A DNA stretch of 64,000 nt, from contig KL647303.1 in NCBI GenBank assembly GCA_000727475.1, positions 1,675,449 to 1,739,448 on the forward strand, in the 5' to 3' direction. Positions 49,232 to 59,700 of this stretch are shown piece after piece. The notes under the pieces were generated by a model, which saw nothing but the letters and a program-made list of their open reading frames with translations, had not been told where the DNA came from and searched no databases. Numbering within the stretch: position 1 is the first letter of the stretch; every line of letters begins with the position of its first letter. The DNA comes from Sarcocystis neurona. Its lineage: Eukaryota > Apicomplexa > Conoidasida > Eucoccidiorida > Sarcocystidae. The position numbers and the translations under genes are program-made.

Positions 49232-50867
49232 CTTTCTTCATTTAGTCTTCGGTCAATCTGACGACCTACGTTTCTCTACGCGTGTACCCGTGTATCGCTG
49301 TAGAGACGCGTATGAAACTCTGTGCGCGCAAAATGAGTTCAAGGTGCTTAGAGAGAGGACATCCGTACCGGTCATTGTCTACACTTTTGTTTATCAGCAA
49401 GTATCTTTTTCTCAGTGTCTTCTTCCATGCAAAGGGACGCACGGAAGCGAAAACTTGCTTACCAAGCCTCTTCTGTGGAACGCTCGCGGAAGCCGTCCAC
49501 ACACTGACTTCTGCCCCTAATTCTTTCCCTCTCTAAATACACGTAGACTTGCAGCCGTCCAAATGCGTGTGCACCCGGTACAAGTGCACGCCTCTCACGT
49601 AAAATAAAATATAAATATCCTCGCCTATAGCCAGTAATATATGCACACACAGTGGATGCTCCAGGCAGTTTACCGTTTCTGCCAGAATAGGTCTCTCTCC
49701 TTGTGTCCCCGCGTGTATATATATACATATATATCCGTCTGTAACGTTCTTGGTTATCTATCTGGAGTGTGTATATATATCTATATATATCCATCTGTAA
49801 CGTTGTTGGTTATCTGCCTGGTAATCTCCTGTCTCTCTCCTTGTGTGTCCACGCATCTGTATATATATGTATATATTTGTTGCGTAAAATGCTGGTAGTC
49901 TCGAATCTAGTATAATAGTGAACTTACCTTTCCACTGACATACACAATTGTTCGCAGCCGTCTTTATACTCTACACGTTTAAACTTAAACAGTTGGAGCT
50001 ATTTATGCAGGCACTGCCATTGATGCAGTGAGTCCACGTGTAAAGCCCTGAGCGTGTACTCCCGCATATACATCCACGCGTACACGTAGAGAATCGTATA
50101 AACAGGAGCACACATGTGCATACCTATGTACATACTTACGTGTAGATGCGTAATGCGTCATACTTACAAATATCGTGTACCTACGGCGTTTTCACACCCT
50201 GTCAATACGTACGTAGACACCTACCTATAGGTCTCTGTGACGGCGTCTTACGTAGCTTCCTTCCACTTCTCCATACGCCTCTACTACGACTTTCCTCTAC
50301 TTTTCGAATATATACATTTCGGCAGTTATGTATATGTGTATATGCTTGGCCTGAATGTGTGCGTATCGTGCACACGTCTGTACAAGCTCACCATGTCTCG
50401 GAGCCTTTGTATGAACAAGTAAATCCTTTCGTATACGAACGGCGCCATTGTACGACCGCAGAATTATCCGTGTTCGTCTGCGTAGATACCGACGCATATA
50501 CGTGTGTGTGCGAGAGAAAAGATTTCCCTCGGTTTGCCCTTGGTCATAGATGAGAGGACGAGGCTGTGTTAGCGGAAGACGGCTGGTGTTGGCGGGTGGC
50601 TCTCCTTGGCAGAGAGAGGCGACGCGTTCTGCAGGGAAAAGGGAAAAACGAAACGTTCCCTAACTTCTTGTGCGTTGCTGCCACTGCTGCTGCCGTGGCT
50701 ACCTCTTTCTTCTTCCTTTCCTTCCTCTACTGCGTCTTCTTCTTTCTCCGGACATTTCCACCTTCCCTGTTTATAAGTGACGTGCTCCCCGTTCTCGCTA
50801 ATTCTTCTTCTTCCCTGGGGCAACAGAGAGAGGACGAACGTCTTCATTTGTCTCCCGGTGAATTTTT

Positions 50868-52900
50868 CTGCTGCTGCTGCTGCTGCTGCTTCTCTTGGTG
50901 AAATGCGTGACTCGCCCTGCGTCCATACGCACAGCTGCTGCAAAGGCGATGGTCTTCTCTTTGTTTCCTCAATTACCTGCCTTTGACTCGTAGACCTTCT
51001 CTTTTCTCTTCTGCTTTTCATCTTCAGGGTGCCCGCCACCCCATCTTGCCAGCGTCTTTCTTCACCTTCTGTTCTGTCTTGGCCCTCTTCTTCTGCATCC
51101 TCTCGTTCCTTACCTCCCGCACAGAATACCCTGCCTCTGCTGCTGCTGCCGCCTTTGCCGCTGATGCTGCTGCTGCTCCTGCTCTTGCTCCTGCTACCTC
51201 TTTCGCTGTTGCAGCGGCCTTCGCTGCTGCTGCTGCTGCTTCCTATGCTGCGTTTGCTGCTGGTGCTGCTTGTGCCGCTGGAACGCCGGCTTGTTTTCTT
51301 CTGGCAAGAAGACTTGCTGGTCCTCTTTCTTTCATTTCCGCCACGTCGTGGTCACGTCCTTCCCGCGGTAAGCAGCAGCAAACTTTGGCGCAGCAGCAGC
51401 AGCAGAGAATGGGCTGCAAGCAGGTTTCCTGCTGCGGCGGAGAAGCTGCGGCTGCTGCTGCTGCCTTTGGTGCTGTCTTTGCTGCTCGACTGCTGCTGCT
51501 CCTGTTCTCCTCTTTGCAATGCTGCAGCAGCACTTCGCGGCAGCAGCTCGATCGCCTTCTGCAGCGGTCGACCCTGTAGCAGCAGGAGCAGCAACCTCGT
51601 TGGTACTGACGGCAGCAGCAGCAATGTGAGTGACAGCAAGATAAGCTGCAGCGGCGGCTACGTCAACAGATGTTCGGTAGTTCGGCCCACAGCTTGCTAC
51701 GATATTTCTTTTTTGCTCCCTGCTGCTTCCTTCTTTCTCTCTGTTCCTTCCTCGTTGTCTTCTTTCTCGTCTGCCCCGTGGTGCTCCAGCCTCGCGCTTG
51801 CCTCCTCAGGACATACGTGGGCGAGGTCTGCCGTTGGGGAGACTGCCGCTCCAGCTGCTTCCATCGCTGGTCTTTCTGCTGCTCCCATCGTTCCTGCTGC
51901 AGCCGCGCTGCCTGCTGCAAGGCGTGCTGCACATGTTCAAGCAGCGCCCTGCACGTGTACCTCTAACAAAGACAGCAGCACCCACAGCAGCAGCCACAGC
52001 GGCAACCACAGCAGCAGCCACAGCAGGACCACGCGCGCTTCTCTCTGTATGGAGAAGAGAATGTGCTGCTTTCCATTTACGTCTGGTGCGGCTGCTGCAG
52101 CAGCAGCGACAGCGCTGAAGAGAGGAGGACACCAGGCAAAAGAAGCTATGCCGGCATCCGCAACAGTTGCAGGAACGTTAGCAGCGGCAGCAGCACGAGC
52201 AGTGGCAGTAGCAGGTGAAACAGCAGCAGGAGCAGCAGCGAGTTCAAAGAAAAGCAGCCGAAGGGCAGCCGGTGTCGGTGAAACAGCAAGCGCAGGCAGG
52301 ACCCTGGCAGCAGATGTAGCGGCAGATGTAGCAGCTGGACGTGAGAAAAGTGTGACAGTAAAAGCAGCAGTGCCCGACGAGGCAGCAGCAGCAGGAGCAA
52401 ATGCAGCAGCAGCGCAAAAGATACAGCAGGGCCGCACCCAACAGCAAGGAGAAAAGAAGGACTGTGCCGCAGCCTCTTTAGCAGCAGCAGCAGGGCCCAC
52501 CTCTCGTAGCGGTGCACCAGCGGCAGCAGCAGCATTTACAGCGGCGGCAGCAGTAGCGCTGTCCTCTCGCGCAGCAACAGGAGAAGCGCCTCCCGCAGGG
52601 ACAGCACGCCCGGCTTCTGCTGCAGCAGCAGCAGTCCCTTCTCCAGTCACGCCAGCAGTAGCGACAGCACTGCCACGAGCAGCAGCAGCAGGACCAACAA
52701 CTGGAGGAAGAGCAGCAGCAGCTGCAGCAGCAACAGTAGCAGCGCCTCCTCCTGCAGCAGGGTCACCAGAAAGAAGCACTGCAGCAGCTACATCGCGGAG
52801 AGGACAGCAGAACGCCGTCTCGCGGGCAACTGAAGAGCAGTCGGAGCAACCGGAGCTGCAGCAAAAGCAGCAGCAGGAAAAGCAGGCCCAGCAGGTTGAA
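50868..52900. repeat. CTG- then CAG-type triplet tracts in the 5' part of ispF
   Basis: Pyrimidine-rich DNA and CTG triplets (about 50868-51530) are followed by CAG/GCA triplets (about 51550-52900). In the ispF frame they read as Leu-rich and then Ala/Ser/Gln-rich. Other frames on both strands are open as well, so the translated part cannot be defined by openness. Confidence 0.7.
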
Positions 52901-55900
52901 CGGCATTCACAACAACAGCGGGGGAACCAGGGACATTTACGCAGTCTCGTAGAGTACCGCGTAGGACTAGGAACTGATCTCCACCGCCTTACGGCAGATC
53001 CCTCAGAGGCTACTGGTAATCATTTGCTTAACCCCATTATCTCTGTGTACACGTCTGTATAGATTTCCGTCTCTCTCTCTATCTCTCTCTCTCTCTATAT
53101 ATATATTAATTTGTGTGTAGATATATAAGAGTTCCCATATACAGGTATGAACAAATAAATATTTATATATGCGTATGTGTATATATATATATATGCATGA
53201 ACAAACATGTACATATGTACATGTGTATACGTACTCCTATATAGGCGTGTATAGGTAGATATATACGGTTATATATGAGCCCCTGTGTATATACGTATGT
53301 GTATATGTGAGTGTAGGCGTTTTGACGGGGAGGCCGTGACTCCGTATGGCCGTTACTGCTAAACATCTGTGACTACGTACATCTCTACGTATATCCAGCT
53401 CATTTCGAATATATAAATATATAAATATACACACATATACATACACGTCCAATTTCATACATACATGTATATGTATATATGGAAATATATATCTGTACGA
53501 CCCTGCACATACGCGTGAATGCTTATGTATATATACATACATACAGATATATATTTGCATAGTGTTGGAAAAGCAGCGGGAATCTCCCGTAGTATGTTTT
53601 TCCATCTATGCGTCTCTCTCTTTTCTCTGCTGTGTCCTTCATCGCTAGCTGTGTACACACAAGTGACATATATTCACGTATCTCTCTATGTTCATCTGTT
53701 TATATATATATGTGGATAGAGGAAGAGAGAGATACGCACCCTTCTGTAGGCGATATATGTCGTAGACGTGTGCCTTTATATAGTTTTGGAGACGCTCTAC
53801 ATGAGTCTGTGTGGGCTTACCAGCTTGTACACGTAATCCATCTTCAACGATGCTATCTCTCTGCCCATATGAATATAATTATATACACATATATATATAT
53901 ATATGTAGCTGCTTGTGTAGGTCTGCTGGTCAAGCTGTGAATATTATGCGAGTACGCACGTACGTCTGTACACGTGTTTGTTCACGCCCAGACGCCACGT
54001 ACTCTTCCTCCCCCGCTTATTTCTGTCCTTTTACGTGTCTCTCTGTGTACATGTGTGCGTCTCCGTATACTTATCTGTGCAGACACACAAAAATTATAAC
54101 CCCCTCTATTTCTGTCCTTTAGGTGTCTGTGTCTCTCTCGATATATATATATATATATATTTATGGATGTCTGTGTGCACGGGTGTATATACGAATATGT
54201 ATTTATATGTGCGCGCCCGGAGACTCAGGCCCGTGTACAGCGACATGCGCACGTGTACTGAGACACAAAAGGGAGCCTTTTTTTCATGTTTGGAGGGCAA
54301 TGCGCAGTAAAAGCCACTGCTGTGCGTAGTTGTTGGCGCGCAGGACCTCTTATCTTGGGCGGCGTCGTAGTGTCGTTTCCTCCTCCTTCTGCAACTGCAG
54401 CTGCGGCTGCGTTGTCTGCCCTTCGCCGCTGCAGCAGGGCGCTGCGCAGGTTTCCCACTTTGCTGCTCTCTCTCTCTCAGCAGCAGCTGTCGAGGCTTCG
54501 GACCAGGCTTTTAGGGGAGGGGATGTGTTGCGGAAGCAACGCTCCGCCACCCTTGGCTGCTGCGCTGCAGGAGACGAAAAATCAACAGCAACAGCACCAG
54601 AAGGAGAAGCAGGACGCACGCCTCTGGCACCAGCCGCTCAAGGAGAAGCAGCAACAGGAGCGTTATTACTGCTTCCCTCCCCCGCAGCGACAGGAGCGGC
54701 ACCCACCGGAGAACGGGCAGCAGCGACAAGAGAAGGTGTTGCAGAAGGAGAAGAAAGAGAATAAGGTGAAGGAGGAGTGGCCGCAACGGCAGGAAGAGGA
54801 GGAGACGAAAGAGCGGCAGGGGGGGGGAGCTTGCAGCAGCAGGAAGATGCTGCAGGTCCGCTGCTTCGGGATGCTGGTGATTCGAGTGACGCAGGTGCCA
54901 ATGCAGCAACGACAGAGGCAGCAGCAGCAAGAAAGAATGGCTTAGAACTACAAGAGAAGACCGTAGGGGAGCTTGTGCTGCAATCTGTTGCACCGCTTGC
55001 CACTGCTGCTGCTGCAGCGTCTCACTGCTGCTACTGTATGCATGCCGTTGTGCGGCATATCGTCTTAAAAAGTTTCTCTGCAACCATTCTGCAGAGGCTT
55101 CTCTCTCTCTGCGCTCCACCTGAAGCGGCTGCTGCCGCAGCGCGACACGCTGCTGCTGCCCTCTTTCCCTTCCCACCACTTGTTCATTCTGCTGTGTGTA
55201 AGTCCCCGCAGGCAGCATCAAAAGACTCTTCAACAACACCTTCCCTTCCCATATCCTCTCGTGCCCCTACCTCTCCCACGACTCCTGCATCTGCTGGTGC
55301 ACCTGCTGCTCCACCTGCTGCTGCGGCCGGGTCTGCCGCCGCTGGTGCCACTTCTGCTGCTGCCACCACGCCTGCTACTGCTGCTGCCCCCGCGCGTGCT
55401 GTTCTTCAATCTTCTATTAACCGGACCGCTGATGGTCCTCGGGTGGCTGGTATGTGTGCTCCTGCTGGTTCTAAAACTCCGCATGTTGCTTCTACTGCTG
55501 GTGCGGTTGTCCGTGCTGGCGCTTCCTTCCCTTCCTCACCTCACTCTTCTTCTTATCGCCCTCCTTCTTCCTCTTCCGCTCATTCCCCCGCGTCTGCATT
55601 TCCTGCTCTTGCTGCTGCTAGCAGCGAACAGGGCTGTCCAGCAGCCGTCCCTGCTGTAGGTGTGATCGCTCACTCCGACGGAGATGCGGTACTGCACGCG
55701 ATCTGCGATGCGCTCCTAGGAGCAACAGCAGCAGGCGACATCGGCCAGCACTTCCCTGACACGGATCCGCAGCACCGTGGGGCAGACTCTGCTGCTTTCC
55801 TGCGCCACATTGCAGCAGAAACGAGACGAGACGGCTGGCACATTGCAAACGTGGACGTTTCTCTTCACTTGGAAGCAGTGAAACTCGGCACACGACGGAA

Positions 55901-56639
55901 GTTGCGCATGCGAGAAAATATTGTCCGCTTGCTGCAGCTCGATCAACAGCTGCTCCGGAAGCAGCAGAACACACCTTCTGAACAGAAGCACGTAGTCTGT
56001 GAGGAACAGCAGCAGGGGCAGCAGCGTCACGGGACAGAGCAGCAGGAGGAGCCTCCGGTGCTGAGGGGCCAGCAGCGGCAGCAGGCGGAGACACAGCGCC
56101 AGCAGGACGAGGAGGAAAAAGGGGACCGGATTGACGAAGCGCCTGCAGCGCAGAATGAACACCAGCACTCAGAGATGAAGCCGTTGCAATATCAGCAGCA
56201 GATCCAGAAAGAAAAAGAAGAAGAAGTGAAGGAAAATAAGGCGGAGGAGAGGCATAAACATCGACACACGACCCCGAAGGACGTGGATACGCAACTACAC
56301 GCGAAAGTGGAAACAGCAATTGCCTCAGGAGCAATGGCAGCAGCAGAGGGGAAGGGAAAAAAGAAGGAGAAGGACGAGAGAGCGGAGGGAGTGCAGGAGG
56401 CGCACGCATTTGAATTTTCGGAGGAAACTGTGGCCTGTGAAAGGGGGGCAAGGGGAAGGAAGAGCGAGGACGCAATAGTAGCTGCAGAGAGAAATGCGTT
56501 TCTTGCTGCTTTAAAACGAGTCAACATCAAAGCCAAGACAGGCGAAGGTGTCGGCGCCGTGGGAAAATGCCAAGCCGTCGAGTGTTTTGCTGTTGTCACG
56601 CTGTGGAAAGAGATTCTTGCTTCTGAGCAAGCTTCGTAA
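51028..56639 (+). CDS. ispF: 2-C-methyl-D-erythritol 2,4-cyclodiphosphate synthase (IspF), interrupted by low-complexity insertions
   Basis: IspF cyclises CDP-ME 2-phosphate to MEcPP in the MEP isoprenoid pathway, which is an apicoplast pathway in apicomplexans. Conserved blocks occur in order. EYRVGLGTDLHRL ends in a donor at 53015/53016 (G|GT, phase 1). GPLILGGVVVS starts at 54344 after TTGGCGCGCAG, with the split codon rejoining as GGA. The main core, from 55659, has GVIAHSDGDAVLHAICDALLG, GDIGQHFPDTDP, GADS, NVDVSLHLEAVKL, and near 56514-56620 RVNIKAKTGEGVGAVG and AVECFAVVTLW, ending with TAA at 56639. The family's zinc ligands (Asp and His of DxH, and the His before SDGD) are present. 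One further intron between 54.4 and 55.66 kb is required by a frame change but was not located. Ala/Ser/Gln/Leu-rich coding precedes the first block. The true 5' end and transit peptide are unresolved, and 51028 is only the acceptor that opens the exon frame. Confidence 0.85.
53016..54343 (+). other. Intron of ispF filled with microsatellite
   Basis: It starts GTAATC and ends GTTGGCGCGCAG. It includes a (CT)n/(TA)n block at 53069-53107 and many TA/TG/CA runs. Its borders are fixed by the phase-1 codon that restores IspF motif order. Confidence 0.8.
54376..55655 (+). repeat. Low-complexity insertion or intron zone between the GGV and HSDGD motifs of IspF
   Basis: In bacterial IspF about 8 residues separate these motifs; here 1.28 kb of CTG/CAG-rich DNA does. 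The frame changes once in it, so it contains at least one intron. The rest may be a poly-Ala/Gln/Pro insertion. Both strands carry long open frames. Confidence 0.65.
55944..56510 (+). repeat. Gln/Glu/Lys-rich insertion (about 189 residues) inside the IspF core
   Basis: The frame is continuous from the helix ENIVRLLQL to the strand VNIKAK. It contains Gln runs from CAG triplets, then Glu/Lys-rich sequence. Family members have only a short loop at this place. Confidence 0.85.
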
Positions 56640-57960
56640 ACTTCTAGTATGGAAAAAGGCTTCCGCAAAGGAAGAGGGTAAACGTAGGACGACGCAGATG
56701 AACGCCAAAGCAGAAGATGAGAAAAGGAAGAAGAAGACGACAAAGCAAAAGAAGAAGAGATATTTTCTCCCTTTTTCAGGTGTATATATTTGCCCAAGAA
56801 CAGAACAAGAAGGACGGTTTCCAGGTTCTGACGCACACACACAAAGATGGATAAAAAGATGACGACATCCCTGCCACCCTCTGCAGAGAGGTCGCCAAGT
56901 CTGAGGAAAAACAAGTTCTCCCAACGGACAAGTACACACAAGGAGAGATGTGTTGAAAAGGAGGGAACAGCGTATAATATGTGTGTACATGTGTTGACAT
57001 CTACGCACGACGTTTTGCAGATGATGTGCCACACAAACAGTACGCAGAAGTCGGAAGAAAAAAGTATTAACTGCATCCGTGGGTGGCCTCTGCGTGTGGT
57101 TGTGCGCATAGGCAGACACAGACGCACAATTTTGCACGAAGATATACATATATGTATATGCAGGTGCAGTCAACGGACACAAGTGTGTGTCTACGTTCGT
57201 GTATATATATATATATACATATGTATGACGCCGGCCTTTCTCTATACGTAAGAGACAGTCTTTCGCCGCATATATATATATATGTATAGGGATAATCAGG
57301 TAGGTTGGTAAACAGACGTAGAAAAAGGTAGGTATAAGGACACGAAAATACATGTAAGGGTCGGTCAGCATATGGAGAGGAACGAGGTGAACAGAAGTAG
57401 ATAGAAGGGAAGCACTAAACGCTACGAGAAGAAGCAGAGAGTGAGTAGGAAGAAGAGGAAGCAGGTGAGACAACGAGCTGCTGCAGAACTATATATCGTG
57501 CTACATCGGTGCAACAGCCACCGCGTGCTTTCCCGGATGAAACGAAAAAATTCTACAAGACGAAGAGACGAGAAGAGGGACGGGACCAGCAAGGAAGTGT
57601 GAAAGAAGGAGAACAAGAGGAAGATTGGGAAGAAGACGGGAGCGAGGAAGAAGAAAGGGAAGAAAGAAAAAAGATTGGCGTGCAGAGTGCAGAGAAAAGA
57701 ACGTAAGGAAGAGAGAGAACCGACAAAGGAAGAGAAAAACAAGAAGAACGAGAAACAAGATGACGTCACGTTGTCACTGCGCACGGGCAGATGCCTGCTG
57801 CTACGAAGTAGACCCACGCATATCTCACAAAAAGGTTCAGCAGAGGGAAAGAGGCCAGCAGGAGAAGGACGAAGCGGTGAAGAAGACGAAGGAGGAGAAG
57901 AAAGACAGGAAGAAACGACGCGAGTAAAGGAGAAAGGACGGGGCAGTCATTGAAAAAGAG
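56640..57960. other. Purine-rich and microsatellite DNA downstream of ispF
   Basis: The plus strand is GAAGAA-rich at 56655-56765 and again at 57500-57960, with TA/TG microsatellite and TG runs between. Minus-strand frames of over 300 codons cross this area but are Leu/Phe/Ser/Tyr strings antisense to ispF and microsatellite. The second tract could instead be the pyrimidine-rich intron end of an unseen minus-strand gene. Confidence 0.45.
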
Positions 57961-59700
57961 GGACCGCAGACAAGACAGAGACACACAAAAACAAGAATGA
58001 AGAAAAACGCTGCTAATTGGAGGAGATGAAAGCACAGAAGATGTGTTTGTCCGGGGAAAGAACGACGACGTTCCTGCTGTTGTCGGGATGGGACAAGCAA
58101 CTCACCCAAAGCATCACGTGCAGACACGAGAGTCACCCCTGCCGATAGGCCCACATATCTATATAATGTGGAAATTAGCTGTGTATAGCCGAGTAGAAGA
58201 GCAGCACGAGAGGCAAGGCGGGAGTAAGGAAGACGAACGAGTGTGCTTCTTGTCTACGGAAGAGAAGCGCTGCTCGATAACGTTCTCCTGTACCCACACG
58301 CGTGTGTGTGACTTTTTGTCCGAAAAAGGGAAGTAACTTGTCGTTGTGCAGACGCGAGGAAACGGTTCGCTTTTGGTATATTTGCACATGGACACGTGTT
58401 TTAGTGGCTCTACGCACTCAGGTGCCGTCGGCTACACAGATAGTAGTCACTCAAGCTGTGCCTAAGTGGGGGAAGAAAACGTGTGGACGTCCCTTTAGAG
58501 GAAGTGGTTCCATCCATATTTATACGTACTTACATATTATGGAAGCCCACTGCGTTACGCGCAAATATGCGTCTAAATATCCAATCACGTTCACAGATGC
58601 GCTTCCTTCGAGACACGTGGGCATAACAGTATTCGTTCCTTAGAGGCGCACACACACGCACACACACACACACACACACATCTCCGTAGACACGTATACA
58701 TGTATATATACGTATGTATATCTATGTATGGTAGCTCTATAAATGCCTGCCCAGGACCATGATCATACGTGTGTACGCATAAATTTTCAGTGTGCGTGTG
58801 GTTCCAGCCGGAGGTACACCGTTGACTTTTTTGCTCGCCAAGAGTCATACGCTACTGCACATATGCGGGCGTACAGCATTAGCGCAGCCAGACGGATTCA
58901 CCTGCTACTTCTGCTCAGGTGCCGTCGGTGAACGGCCATCAGTTCTACACTCAGGTTACACGGATTCTAACTTTTTAGAGAAAGAGGGAAGATATACACG
59001 TTTCCGCGTGTGTACTCAAGACGTACATACCGCGCTTCTGCAGAACTGTTTATACGACTGTTTTCTTGTACCTCTTTGGGTACGTTCTCCTGCAACCTTC
59101 TGAAAGGGGCCAAAGCAGACGTTACCCGGTGGAATGAAGAACCAGGATGCAGGTCTTCCTGGGAAAACCCGTGATCCGTTAGAAGTATAGGTATCTTTCC
59201 CTCTACCTCACATATACATACGTACACATATATGTGCAATATAATATTATATGCGTGCACGCCTTCACGAAGATACGGTCACTTGTCGGTCCACCAATTC
59301 GTTCCTCTCTATGTATGTACACTCAGACACAAAGACACCCACACATAGACATCAGTGTCGTGTGCATACAGTATCGATGTATATACGTATATGTATATGG
59401 CTGTACATATGTATATGTTCAGGTCGGATGCATGCCTCAAGAAGTCAACACGTAGTAGGACCATGCGTATATGCGTATACACATATACCAACATCCGTAT
59501 TGATGTATATGCCTGTGTTCACAGCCGTATGTCCTTGCGGATATGCACGTCCGTATATTTTTGCATATACATATATACACCTTTCAATAAACTTGTATAT
59601 AGTTTTGTTGAGTGCACAGACACGAAAACTCACTGTAGCTTTGGAAAAAATGTCTACGTGGCAATACGGCTGCCTCCAGATGTAGTCTACTGTTAGTCGC
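57961..59700. other. Intergenic DNA with TA/CA microsatellites
   Basis: No gene was recognised. The stretch contains the (CA)n run at 58649-58680 and TA/TG sequence at 58690-58740, 59210-59260 and 59370-59600. A plus-strand frame at about 58880-59103 contains FTCYFCSGAVGERP but ends without a recognised domain. Confidence 0.4.
58649..58680. repeat. (CA)n microsatellite with one CG interruption
   Basis: A run of 16 dinucleotide units. Confidence 0.9.

Larger units (their letters stand above)
43961..50560. other. Intergenic DNA with weak ORFs and microsatellites
   Basis: No conserved gene was found. The stretch contains possible minus-strand secreted-protein exons (45554-45769, 46446-46620), a 13-bp perfect palindrome (45947-45975), an imperfect duplication (48198-48290), a 224-codon plus-strand frame (48560-49231), and TA/TG runs near 44770-44810, 47185-47225, 47630-47720 and 49720-49880. 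Confidence 0.45.

Noticed and set aside
50983..51579. Alternative frame with a hydrophobic run PASFFTFCSVLALFFCILSF, considered as the IspF apicoplast signal.
   Set aside because: It has no ATG and lies in a different frame from the IspF N-terminal block. It would need an extra unseen splice. It is kept only as a possibility for the missing leader.
51937..52779. Minus-strand 280-codon Ala-rich frame.
   Set aside because: Antisense of GCA/CAG triplets. The plus-strand frame leads into EYRVGLGTDLHRL of IspF.
54511..55239. Minus-strand 242-codon Leu/Gln-rich frame.
   Set aside because: Triplet-repeat shadow across the ispF insertion zone, without any motif.
56511..57473. Minus-strand 320-codon frame, and the overlapping 311-codon frame at 56192-57127.
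   Set aside because: Antisense to the conserved 3' end of ispF and to purine-rich or microsatellite DNA. The composition is Phe/Leu/Ser/Tyr strings with no domain.
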